Source: Phycobacter sedimenti
GTDB lineage: Bacteria > Pseudomonadota > Alphaproteobacteria > Rhodobacterales > Rhodobacteraceae
Length of the DNA: 64,000 nt
Assembly: GCF_038148855.1 (NCBI RefSeq)
Contig: NZ_JBBVGR010000007.1
Coordinates: forward strand, 186,001 to 250,000
Direction: 5' to 3'
Shown: positions 7,337 to 14,150 of the stretch, in pieces
Position numbering within the stretch: the stretch's first letter is position 1
Layout: every line of letters starts with the position of its first letter
Notes under the pieces: model-generated
The model's database searches: none
Told to the model about the DNA's origin: nothing
The model's input: only the letters and a program-made list of their open reading frames with translations
Position numbers and translations under genes: made by a program

Positions 7337-8098
7337 TTAGGTCAGCCCGTCCCAGATCAGCTTGACTCCGGTCACCGTCAACAGGACGTAGGCAACGGCA
7401 AAAAACAGGCGATCCGGTATGCTGTGGTGCAACCGCACGCCGAGCCAGGTGCCAATCAGGGCAAAAGGCGCAAGAACCAGATCCAGCGTCAGCGTCTCGG
7501 CGCTGAACAGTCCCAGACCTGCGTAGGGAATGGCCTTTGCCAGGTTTATCACCCAGAACACCAGAACCGTGGTGGCCTGGTATTCGGTCTTTGTCGGCTT
7601 TCTGCTGAGCAGGTAGACAGCCACCGGCGGCCCGCCTGCGTGGCTGACGAAACTGGTGAACCCGGCCAGCGCTCCGGCGCATGCCCCGGCCCAGCGCCCC
7701 ATGATGCGGCTCCCTTGCAGGGCCAGCCCCAGATGCGCCCGCATCTGCCAGATCACGAATGCGACAGACAGCGCGCCAATCAACAGCCGCATGGCATCCG
7801 CATCGAGTCCCGCAAACAGCCAGGCCCCCAGGGCCACACCGGGGATCCCGCCAAGGATCAGCACCCCGGCGTCCGTGCCGTTCCAACGCCGCCAATAGGG
7901 TCGCAGCGCCGCCACATCCATCAGCATCAAAAGCGGCAGCATCAGCGCAAGCGCCTGACCAGGCTCGATAATCAATGCCAGAATCGAGGCTCCGGCAAAG
8001 GCCGCCCCGGACCCAAAGCCGCCTTTTGAGACCCCCGCGAAGATCACCGCGGGAATGGCAAAGGCGAAAAACACCGGTCCGGCATCCAGGATCTGCAC
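7337..8098 (-). CDS. TauE/SafE family sulfite/organoanion exporter
   Basis: A 253-residue integral membrane protein (GTG start) with about eight predicted helices. The family segments are KGGFGSGAAFAGASILAL after helix one, and FTSFVSHAGGPPVAVYLL at the start of the second half, mirroring the first. Family members move sulfite, sulfoacetate or other anions across the inner membrane. The neighbours give no hint of the substrate. It is divergent from mdh, with about 150 bp of shared upstream DNA, and convergent with the gene to its left. Confidence 0.88.
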   Translation of the reverse strand: MQILDAGPVFFAFAIPAVIFAGVSKGGFGSGAAFAGASILALIIEPGQALALMLPLLMLMDVAALRPYWRRWNGTDAGVLILGGIPGVALGAWLFAGLDADAMRLLIGALSVAFVIWQMRAHLGLALQGSRIMGRWAGACAGALAGFTSFVSHAGGPPVAVYLLSRKPTKTEYQATTVLVFWVINLAKAIPYAGLGLFSAETLTLDLVLAPFALIGTWLGVRLHHSIPDRLFFAVAYVLLTVTGVKLIWDGLT

Positions 8099-8168
8099 GA
8101 TGCGGAACTCCCTTATTTCACAACCATTTTTTCAGCGCAGGAGCCGACAGGCAAGGCTCAAAAGGCCC

Positions 8169-8182
8169 GCGCTGCAGCGCAG
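8169..8182. promoter_or_regulatory. CTGC-N3-GCAG element upstream of mdh
   Basis: CTGCAGCGCAG (8172-8182) overlaps the perfect 12-bp palindrome GCGCTGCAGCGC (8169-8180), 71 bp before the mdh start. It fits the same CTGC-N3-GCAG-AA pattern as the element upstream of sdhC. Confidence 0.45.
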
Positions 8183-8252
8183 AACACTTGCGCGACGCCC
8201 CGCAAAGGCTTAGGCATCGCTGCAAATTCAACCGGACCGGAGAGACATCCCC

Positions 8253-9215
8253 ATGGCACGACCCAAAATCGCCCTTATCGGCGCAGGTCAGATCGGTGGC
8301 ACCCTTGCCCATCTCGCAGCTCTGAAAGAACTCGGCGACGTCGTTCTGTTCGACATCGCCGAAGGCACCCCGGAAGGCAAGGCGCTGGACATCGCGGAAT
8401 CCGGCCCCTCCGAAGGCTTTGACGCCTCGCTGAAAGGCACCCAGGATTACGCCGACATCGCGGGCGCAGACGTCTGCATCGTGACCGCGGGCGTTCCGCG
8501 CAAGCCGGGCATGAGCCGCGACGACCTTCTGGGCATCAACCTGAAAGTCATGAAATCCGTTGGCGAAGGCATCCGCGACAACGCGCCCGACGCATTCGTG
8601 ATCTGCATCACCAACCCGCTGGACGCGATGGTCTGGGCGCTGCAGAAATTCTCGGGCCTGCCAGCGCACAAGGTCTGCGGCATGGCCGGCGTTCTGGACT
8701 CCGCCCGCTTCCGCCACTTCCTGGCCGAAGAATTCAACGTCTCCATGAAAGACGTCACCGCCTTCGTTCTGGGCGGCCACGGCGACACCATGGTGCCTTC
8801 GGTGCGTTACTCCACCGTCGCAGGCATCCCGCTGCCTGACCTGATCGAGATGGGCTGGACCACTCAAGAGAAAATGGACGCCATCGTTCAGCGCACCCGT
8901 GACGGCGGCGCCGAAATCGTGGGCCTTCTGAAAACCGGTTCCGCCTTCTACGCCCCGGCCACCTCGGCGATCGAAATGGCCGAAGCTTACCTCAAAGACC
9001 AGAAGCGTGTCCTGCCCTGCGCCGCCTATTGCGACGGCGACCTCGGCGTCAGCGACATGTATGTGGGCGTGCCCACCGTGATCGGCGCGGGCGGCATCGA
9101 GAAGATCGTCAACATCAAGCTGAACAAGGCCGAGCAGGAGATGTTCGACACCTCCGTCAAGGCGGTTCAGGGCCTGGTCGAAGCCTGCAAGGGCATCGAC
9201 GCCTCGCTGGCCTAA
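8253..9215 (+). CDS. mdh: Malate dehydrogenase
   Basis: This 320-residue enzyme oxidises malate to oxaloacetate with NAD in the TCA cycle. The N-terminal GAGQIGGTLAHLAALKELG is the NAD-binding Rossmann loop, and GGHGDTMVPSVRYS contains the catalytic histidine. The LDH-like type and length match alphaproteobacterial Mdh. The start follows a GGAGAG site. It is transcribed alone, with a strong terminator 22 nt downstream. In many relatives mdh directly precedes sucCDAB; here a low-GC orphan and a TetR/DUF4345 pair lie between mdh and sucC. Confidence 0.98.
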   Translation: MARPKIALIGAGQIGGTLAHLAALKELGDVVLFDIAEGTPEGKALDIAESGPSEGFDASLKGTQDYADIAGADVCIVTAGVPRKPGMSRDDLLGINLKVMKSVGEGIRDNAPDAFVICITNPLDAMVWALQKFSGLPAHKVCGMAGVLDSARFRHFLAEEFNVSMKDVTAFVLGGHGDTMVPSVRYSTVAGIPLPDLIEMGWTTQEKMDAIVQRTRDGGAEIVGLLKTGSAFYAPATSAIEMAEAYLKDQKRVLPCAAYCDGDLGVSDMYVGVPTVIGAGGIEKIVNIKLNKAEQEMFDTSVKAVQGLVEACKGIDASLA

Positions 9216-9236
9216 GGCCAGCACCAAACAAATTGC

Positions 9237-9266
9237 AAAAGGGTCCGGTCCTCCGGGCCCTTTTTC
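9237..9266 (+). terminator. Rho-independent terminator of mdh
   Basis: A-rich GGGTCCGG, a short loop and CCGGGCCC followed by TTTTT form a stem with one G-U pair and a good U tract, 22 nt after the mdh stop. Confidence 0.85.
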
Positions 9267-9351
9267 TTTGGTGGTGTTGACAGATCGTGTGGGTCGGTTA
9301 GTGGGCAAAACGACCGTTGGACCTCTTTTGTCATGGTGGTACGTCTACCCT

Positions 9352-9627
9352 ATGAAGATCGAAATCATCGACTTTGATTGCCTGTCCGACGACCGAGAGG
9401 GGCGAAACCTTTTTGTGCTGTTCTCCAAGCACAAGATAGCTTTCGCATTTAACACTGTAGCGAAAGCCGAATTATGGGTTTCGAAAACCAACAGCTCATT
9501 CCCATGTGAGGTGTACCAACCACGCCCAAACGGTTTCCTTGATCCTCCACATGTGCACATGAGAGCAGACAGCCAATTCCGACTGAAAGACCTTATTGCC
9601 GTCGGTGATATCATCACGATTTTGTAG
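9352..9627 (+). CDS. Low-GC hypothetical protein
   Basis: A 91-codon frame starting MKIEIIDFDCLSDDREGRN. Base composition (near 48% GC by eye) is well below the neighbouring genes, and no clear ribosome site precedes the ATG. The product is soluble, with no recognised domain; an upstream in-frame start at 9268 would add 28 residues of doubtful quality. It lies between the mdh terminator and a TetR gene. It looks like a recently acquired or decaying orphan. Confidence 0.4.
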   Translation: MKIEIIDFDCLSDDREGRNLFVLFSKHKIAFAFNTVAKAELWVSKTNSSFPCEVYQPRPNGFLDPPHVHMRADSQFRLKDLIAVGDIITIL

Positions 9628-9681
9628 TTTTGACTTCAACGCGAACGACGCCGCCTGCGAACATGATCCTGCCTATCGCGT

Positions 9682-10269
9682 TCAGCTTTTGACCAGCGCT
9701 AAGGAAATCACCCGCTGCATTTCCGACAGGTAGTCCTCTGCGCTCCAGCCGCTGTCCAATACGCAGGCTGCCCAGCTGTCCATGTTCAAAAGCGAAAGGT
9801 ACAGATCCGCCGCCCGATCCACCGTCAAATGATCCATCAGATCCCCATCGGCCTGTAGGGCATCCACGGCCGCGCGGCAGCCTTCCTTCATGGCGCCCAT
9901 GCGGTTGCCCCAGGCGGATTTCGCCTCTTCATCGCCCTGCCCCATCGCCATCAGCGCCTGTTTCAGCGGATAGATCTCCGGGTAGAATTCCAGCATCGCG
10001 CGGGTGTAGGCCGCAAGGCGGCTTTTGCCGTCCGGCGCGCTGCGGCTGGGGGCCAGCCTTGCGTCAATCTCCAGCCTGTCACCAAAATGCAGGATCGCGG
10101 CGATCAGCATCTCCGACCGGTTTGCAAAATGATCATAGACCGTCTGCCGGGTGACCCCTGCGGCGCGGGCCACGTCGATCATCCGCAAGGGGGAGCCTTC
10201 GGACGCCAGCAGCAATTCCAGCACGGTTTCAAGCAGCAGATGGCGGGTTTGCGAGCGTTTATTTGACAT
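9682..10269 (-). CDS. TetR/AcrR family transcriptional regulator
   Basis: A 195-residue repressor-type protein. The N-terminal helix-turn-helix runs through IDVARAAGVTRQTVYDHFANRSEMLIAAI at about residues 30-58, and the C-terminal part is the usual helical ligand-binding region. The start at 10269 is preferred; an upstream frame would read through its own operator. It is divergent from a DUF4345 gene, and the 81 bp between them hold three GTGTAA repeats including a perfect palindrome. It therefore probably represses both itself and its neighbour. Confidence 0.9.
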   Translation of the reverse strand: MSNKRSQTRHLLLETVLELLLASEGSPLRMIDVARAAGVTRQTVYDHFANRSEMLIAAILHFGDRLEIDARLAPSRSAPDGKSRLAAYTRAMLEFYPEIYPLKQALMAMGQGDEEAKSAWGNRMGAMKEGCRAAVDALQADGDLMDHLTVDRAADLYLSLLNMDSWAACVLDSGWSAEDYLSEMQRVISLALVKS

Positions 10270-10270
10270 G

Positions 10271-10336
10271 GTGTAAGATTTTCCTTGACGCAGTGTAAGG
10301 TTTTGCGGCATCAGATCAGCAATCGTACACAGTGTA
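10271..10336. promoter_or_regulatory. Putative TetR operator region with GTGTAA repeats
   Basis: GTGTAA occurs at 10271, 10293 and 10332. The last is half of the perfect palindrome TACAC-A-GTGTA (10326-10336), 14 bp before the DUF4345 start. The first two are 22 bp apart. The location between a TetR gene and its divergent partner makes autoregulation likely. Confidence 0.55.
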
Positions 10337-10350
10337 AAGTGAGTGATGTC

Positions 10351-10764
10351 ATGCCCCCTCTTGTGAAACCCTATCTTTTCCTCTCCGCCGCCGTGCTTTT
10401 GCTTGTCGGAGCCTTGCTCAGCTTTGCGCCAGAGGTTCTTTATGCCAGCTCGGGACAGGATCTGCCCGCTGCCGTGATGATCCGCTCGGACCTGCGCGCG
10501 GGCGGCATGTTGCTGCTGCTGTCCGGGCTTTTTGTCGGCGCGGCGACCCTTAACCTGCGCTCAGCGCGCCCCGCCCTGCAGCTTTCGGCCCTGGTGTATC
10601 TCGGCTACGGGCTGGGGCGGATCTCAAGCCTCGCCTTTGACGGCACTCCCGACACCACGCTGATGGCGGTTACGGGGGTTGAGTGGCTTTTGGGCCTTGC
10701 AGCCGTGGCGCTGCTGTGGCGCGGCCTCCCCGCGGACCCAAAGCAACGTGTCCAGACAGCCTGA
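10351..10764 (+). CDS. DUF4345 family membrane protein
   Basis: 137 residues from ATG 10351, with four predicted membrane helices. The family pattern is visible: LLSFAPEVLYASSG in the first half, then SDLRAGGMLLLLSGLFVG and LVYLGYGLGRISSL. DUF4345 proteins have no known function. The gene sits next to a divergent TetR regulator, so it is probably inducible. A strong terminator follows 42 nt after the stop. Confidence 0.8.
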   Translation: MPPLVKPYLFLSAAVLLLVGALLSFAPEVLYASSGQDLPAAVMIRSDLRAGGMLLLLSGLFVGAATLNLRSARPALQLSALVYLGYGLGRISSLAFDGTPDTTLMAVTGVEWLLGLAAVALLWRGLPADPKQRVQTA

Positions 10765-10805
10765 GAGGCCGATCCGCGCGCCTGAATAAATCTTGCGCAG
10801 ACCGA

Positions 10806-10834
10806 GGGGGCGACATGTTGTCGGCCCCCTTTTT
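10806..10834 (+). terminator. Rho-independent terminator
   Basis: GGGGGCGACA and TGTCGGCCCCC pair around a short loop with one bulge and are followed by TTTTT. It ends the DUF4345 transcript and insulates the sucC promoter. Confidence 0.85.
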
Positions 10835-10921
10835 CATTGACAGGCAACCGACACAGGCCGCCATCCCTCAAGTTTGCCGACAAATTTAGCGGTTGCACGA
10901 ATCACGCAGCCTTTGGGCATT

Positions 10922-10956
10922 TTTGTGATCACACCCATCAAACGTGTGATCACAAA
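10922..10956. promoter_or_regulatory. Twin palindromic operator upstream of sucC
   Basis: Two TGTGATCACA palindromes (10924-10933 and 10945-10954) have centres exactly 21 bp apart and carry TTT/AAA flanks. It matches the block upstream of sdhC in sequence, spacing and distance to the start codon. In both blocks the first palindrome is followed by CC, and TCA falls in the spacer. The shared geometry argues for one regulator of sdh and suc. Confidence 0.8.
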
Positions 10957-10979
10957 ATCGAAAAATCTTCATCATTTCC

Positions 10980-11007
10980 CGGACAGCTGTCAAAAAACCC
11001 TTTAATC
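10980..11007 (+). promoter_or_regulatory. Candidate sucC promoter (-35 CGGACA, -10 TTAATC)
   Basis: Hexamers are 16 bp apart with CAAAAAACC in the spacer, as upstream of sdhC. It lies about 30 bp downstream of the twin operator, a position compatible with activation. Confidence 0.35.
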
Positions 11008-11065
11008 CTTTGGCCTATGACGGCGTTATACCCAAGACAAAATTAGCCAGACGGGACAGTTTCTC

Positions 11066-12259
11066 ATGAACATCCACGAATATCAGGCCAAGGCCCTTTT
11101 GCGCAGCTATGGCGCTCCGGTATCGGACGGGCGCGTTGTGCTGAAAGCAGACGAAGCCAAGACCGCCGCAGGGGAGCTTGACGGCCCGCTTTGGGTCGTC
11201 AAGGCGCAGATCCACGCGGGCGGCCGCGGCAAAGGGTCCTTCAAGGAAGCCGACGCCGGTGAAAAAGGCGGCGTGCGCCTGACCAAATCGGTGGAAGAAG
11301 CCGCCGAGGAAGCCAAGAAGATGCTGGGCCGCACCCTGGTGACCCATCAGACCGGCCCGGCGGGCAAGCAGGTCAACCGCATCTACATCGAAGCCGGCTC
11401 CGGCATCGAGACCGAGCTGTACCTCGCCCTTCTGGTGGACCGCCAGACCTCGCGCATCTCCTTTGTCTGCTCCACCGAGGGCGGCATGGACATCGAGGAA
11501 GTCGCGGCAGAGACCCCGGAAAAGATCCTGTCCTTCTCGGTCGATCCCGCGACCGGCTATCAGGCTTTCCACGGTCGCCGCATCGCCTTTTCCCTCGGCC
11601 TCAAGGGCGCGCAGGTCAAGCAGTGCGTGCAGCTGATGGGCCAGCTCTACAAGGCCTTCGTCGAAAAAGACATGGAGATGCTGGAGATCAACCCGCTGAT
11701 CATCTCTGACGACGGCAACCTCAAGGTGCTGGACGCCAAGGTCGGTTTCGACGGCAACGCGGTCTACCGCCACCCCGATATCGCCGAGCTGCGCGACACC
11801 ACCGAGGAAGACCCGAAAGAACTCGAAGCCTCCAAATACGACCTGAACTACATCGCGCTCGACGGTGAGATCGGCTGCATGGTGAACGGCGCGGGTCTGG
11901 CGATGGCCACCATGGACATCATCAAACTTTACGGTGCTGAGCCTGCGAACTTCCTTGATGTGGGCGGCGGCGCCACCAAGGAGAAAGTGACCGAGGCCTT
12001 CAAGATCATCACCTCTGACCCCAACGTCAAAGGCATCCTGGTGAACATCTTCGGCGGCATCATGCGCTGCGACGTGATCGCCGAGGGCGTGGTCGCCGCG
12101 GTAAAGGAAGTCGGCCTCAAGGTTCCGCTGGTCGTGCGTCTGGAAGGCACCAACGTCGAAGCGGGCAAGGAGATCATCAACACCTCCGGCCTGGACGTGA
12201 TCGCGGCAGACAACCTGTCCGACGGCGCCGAGAAGATCGTGAAAGCGGTTAAGGGGTAA
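11066..12259 (+). CDS. sucC: Succinyl-CoA synthetase beta subunit
   Basis: 397 residues with the ATP-grasp N-terminus MNIHEYQAKALLRSYGAPV and the nucleotide-binding region KAQIHAGGRGKGSFKEA. EINPLIISDDGNLKVLDAK follows, then the C-terminal CoA-ligase domain with GILVNIFGGIMRCDVIAEG. With SucD it makes ATP or GTP from succinyl-CoA in the TCA cycle. It heads the suc gene row behind the twin operator. Unusually, a lipoprotein gene starts 7 nt after its stop, where sucD is normally found. Confidence 0.98.
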   Translation: MNIHEYQAKALLRSYGAPVSDGRVVLKADEAKTAAGELDGPLWVVKAQIHAGGRGKGSFKEADAGEKGGVRLTKSVEEAAEEAKKMLGRTLVTHQTGPAGKQVNRIYIEAGSGIETELYLALLVDRQTSRISFVCSTEGGMDIEEVAAETPEKILSFSVDPATGYQAFHGRRIAFSLGLKGAQVKQCVQLMGQLYKAFVEKDMEMLEINPLIISDDGNLKVLDAKVGFDGNAVYRHPDIAELRDTTEEDPKELEASKYDLNYIALDGEIGCMVNGAGLAMATMDIIKLYGAEPANFLDVGGGATKEKVTEAFKIITSDPNVKGILVNIFGGIMRCDVIAEGVVAAVKEVGLKVPLVVRLEGTNVEAGKEIINTSGLDVIAADNLSDGAEKIVKAVKG

Positions 12260-12266
12260 TCTGGCT

Positions 12267-12788
12267 ATGAAGGCGGCGCTCATTTCCTTTTTCGTTGCTA
12301 GCATAGCGCTCACGGGCTGCGTTGTTCCCGAGGAGACAAATCCTGCTGTTGCCCGTCAGGGACAGCAAGACTTTGTAGAGGCGTTTGCTCTGTTTGATAA
12401 CGTCTGCCTGCGCGCGGCTCGGGAAGGCGGCCTTTCCAAGGCTCCCTCCCTTGCCGCAGGGCGCGGGTTCGCCAAACGCGATGATGTTTTCTACCGGCAG
12501 AACAACAAGGCCTATACTTACTATTCAAAACCTGCCAGTCGGCAAAACCTCTTCATCGGAAAGCGCTCAGGCTCATCCATGAAATGCGGTGTTGAATGGA
12601 AAGCTGAAACCAACGTTGTACCCGTTAGCTCTCAGGCATTCTTTCAGAAGATGTTTGAAATTCAGGGCCGGGAGATCGGTTTCTTCACAGGAGCAGACAC
12701 GAACATCGAATTGGGGGGCGCCACCTACTCCTGGAGCCAAGGTTACAGCGGTCGGGAAAAAAGCCAGGTGATTTACCTCTATGACTAA
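12267..12788 (+). CDS. Putative lipoprotein wedged between sucC and sucD
   Basis: 173 residues with a lipoprotein signal sequence: a hydrophobic stretch ending in the lipobox LTGC with Cys18. The mature protein would be anchored to a membrane facing the periplasm. It has no recognised domain; its later part contains GGATYSWSQGYSG and a C-terminal QVIYLYD. GC content is visibly lower than in sucC and sucD. It begins 7 nt after sucC, so it is probably translated from the suc transcript. It looks like an insertion into a conserved gene pair. Confidence 0.7.
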   Translation: MKAALISFFVASIALTGCVVPEETNPAVARQGQQDFVEAFALFDNVCLRAAREGGLSKAPSLAAGRGFAKRDDVFYRQNNKAYTYYSKPASRQNLFIGKRSGSSMKCGVEWKAETNVVPVSSQAFFQKMFEIQGREIGFFTGADTNIELGGATYSWSQGYSGREKSQVIYLYD

Positions 12789-12995
12789 TTGGGAGTTCGC
12801 TGGAGCACTCAGACCACAACGGTTTGAAGACAAGGCAGCCGAACGGCCGTCTGTACCTTCCAGCGCAGTCGCTTCCAAGTATACGCCAAATCAATCTGAA
12901 CAGGGGCCGGCCGGTTCCTTGTCCGAACACATAGAACACGCGGTCCATGGTTCCTGAAAAGGGGCCGACAAACGAACAGCAAGGAGACTCCTCAA

Positions 12996-13883
12996 ATGGC
13001 AGTCCTCATCGACGAAAACACCAAGGTCATCTGTCAGGGCTTCACCGGCTCGCAGGGCACCTTTCACTCTGAACAGGCCATCGCCTATGGCACCAAGATG
13101 GTCGGCGGCGTGACCCCCGGCAAGGGTGGGCAGACCCACCTCGACCTGCCGGTCTTCAACTCGGTCCACGAGGCCAAGCACGTGACCGAAGCCAACGCCT
13201 CCGTCATCTACGTGCCGCCCCCCTTTGCGGCGGATTCGATCTTGGAGGCCATCGACGCCGAGATGGAGCTGATCGTCTGCATCACCGAAGGCATCCCGGT
13301 TCTGGACATGATGAAGGTGCAGCGCGCGCTGGAAGGCTCCAAATCGCGCCTCATCGGCCCGAACTGCCCCGGTGTCATCACGCCGGGCGCCTGCAAGATC
13401 GGCATCATGCCCGGCCACATTCACAAACGCGGGAGCGTGGGTGTTGTGAGCCGGTCCGGCACCCTTACATATGAGGCCGTGAAACAGACCTCCGATATCG
13501 GCCTTGGCCAGTCCTCTGCGGTTGGCATCGGCGGTGACCCCATCAAGGGCACCGAGCATATCGACGTGCTCGACATGTTCCTGGACGATGACGAAACCAC
13601 CTCGATCATCATGATCGGTGAGATCGGCGGCTCTGCCGAAGAGGAAGCAGCCGCCTTCCTCGCCGAGCAGAAGAAAAAGGGCCGCTGGAAGCCGACCGCA
13701 GGCTTCATCGCAGGCCGCACCGCCCCTCCGGGCCGCCGCATGGGCCACGCGGGCGCGATTGTCGCCGGCGGCAAAGGCGGCGCCGAGGACAAGATCGAAG
13801 CCATGAAATCGGCCGGTATCGTGGTCGCCGACAGCCCCGCGGGCCTCGGTGAAGCGGTGCTGAAAGCGATCGAGCTGGGCTAA
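12996..13883 (+). CDS. sucD: Succinyl-CoA synthetase alpha subunit
   Basis: 295 residues. The N-terminal CoA-binding Rossmann domain begins MAVLIDENTKVICQGFTGSQG. GGVTPGKGGQTHLDLPVFN and ITEGIPVLDMMKVQ lead to the ligase domain. GRTAPPGRRMGHAGAIV contains the phosphorylated histidine. The start follows AAGGAG. It lies 736 nt after sucC because of the intervening lipoprotein gene and 207 nt of non-coding DNA. It forms the catalytic partner of SucC. Confidence 0.98.
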   Translation: MAVLIDENTKVICQGFTGSQGTFHSEQAIAYGTKMVGGVTPGKGGQTHLDLPVFNSVHEAKHVTEANASVIYVPPPFAADSILEAIDAEMELIVCITEGIPVLDMMKVQRALEGSKSRLIGPNCPGVITPGACKIGIMPGHIHKRGSVGVVSRSGTLTYEAVKQTSDIGLGQSSAVGIGGDPIKGTEHIDVLDMFLDDDETTSIIMIGEIGGSAEEEAAAFLAEQKKKGRWKPTAGFIAGRTAPPGRRMGHAGAIVAGGKGGAEDKIEAMKSAGIVVADSPAGLGEAVLKAIELG

Positions 13884-13911
13884 GATGCCTGCGGCTGATC
13901 ATATCAGCCAC

Positions 13912-13954
13912 GGGCAGCGCCCGACCTTCCCTTGCGGAGGGTCGGGCGCTGCCC
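13912..13954. repeat. Inverted repeat GGGCAGCGCCCGACC, copy 1
   Basis: Perfect 15-bp arms separated by 13 nt, with four further inner pairs, form a very stable stem between sucD and sucA. The arms are identical to those of a second copy at 19080-19143. It may end or attenuate the sucCD transcript before sucAB. Confidence 0.75.
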
Positions 13955-14101
13955 CGCGTTTGCGCCGGACAGTGTTTTCCTCACCTTCCCTCACATTCCA
14001 CCCGGACTGTGTTGCAAAGGCGGCCCCTTGGGTGGCTTTTGCAGCAGAGTCCCGCCCCGGTTTCACCTTTCGGAAACCTCCAAGCGCCAGTCTGCCCCGA
14101 A

Positions 14102-14114
14102 TGACCAAAGGTCA
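14102..14114. promoter_or_regulatory. Palindrome TGACC-AAA-GGTCA upstream of sucA
   Basis: A perfect 5-3-5 dyad lies 36 bp before the sucA start and is not part of a larger stem. It could be an operator for an internal sucA promoter. No regulator can be named. Confidence 0.35.
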
Positions 14115-14150
14115 CGATGTAAACGGTCCGAACCCACAAGAGGCACCCAA

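Noticed and set aside
13932..14150. N-terminal extension of SucA upstream of 14151
   Set aside because: The extra 73 residues come from an inverted repeat and spacer DNA; ATG 14151 has a ribosome site and gives the usual N-terminus.
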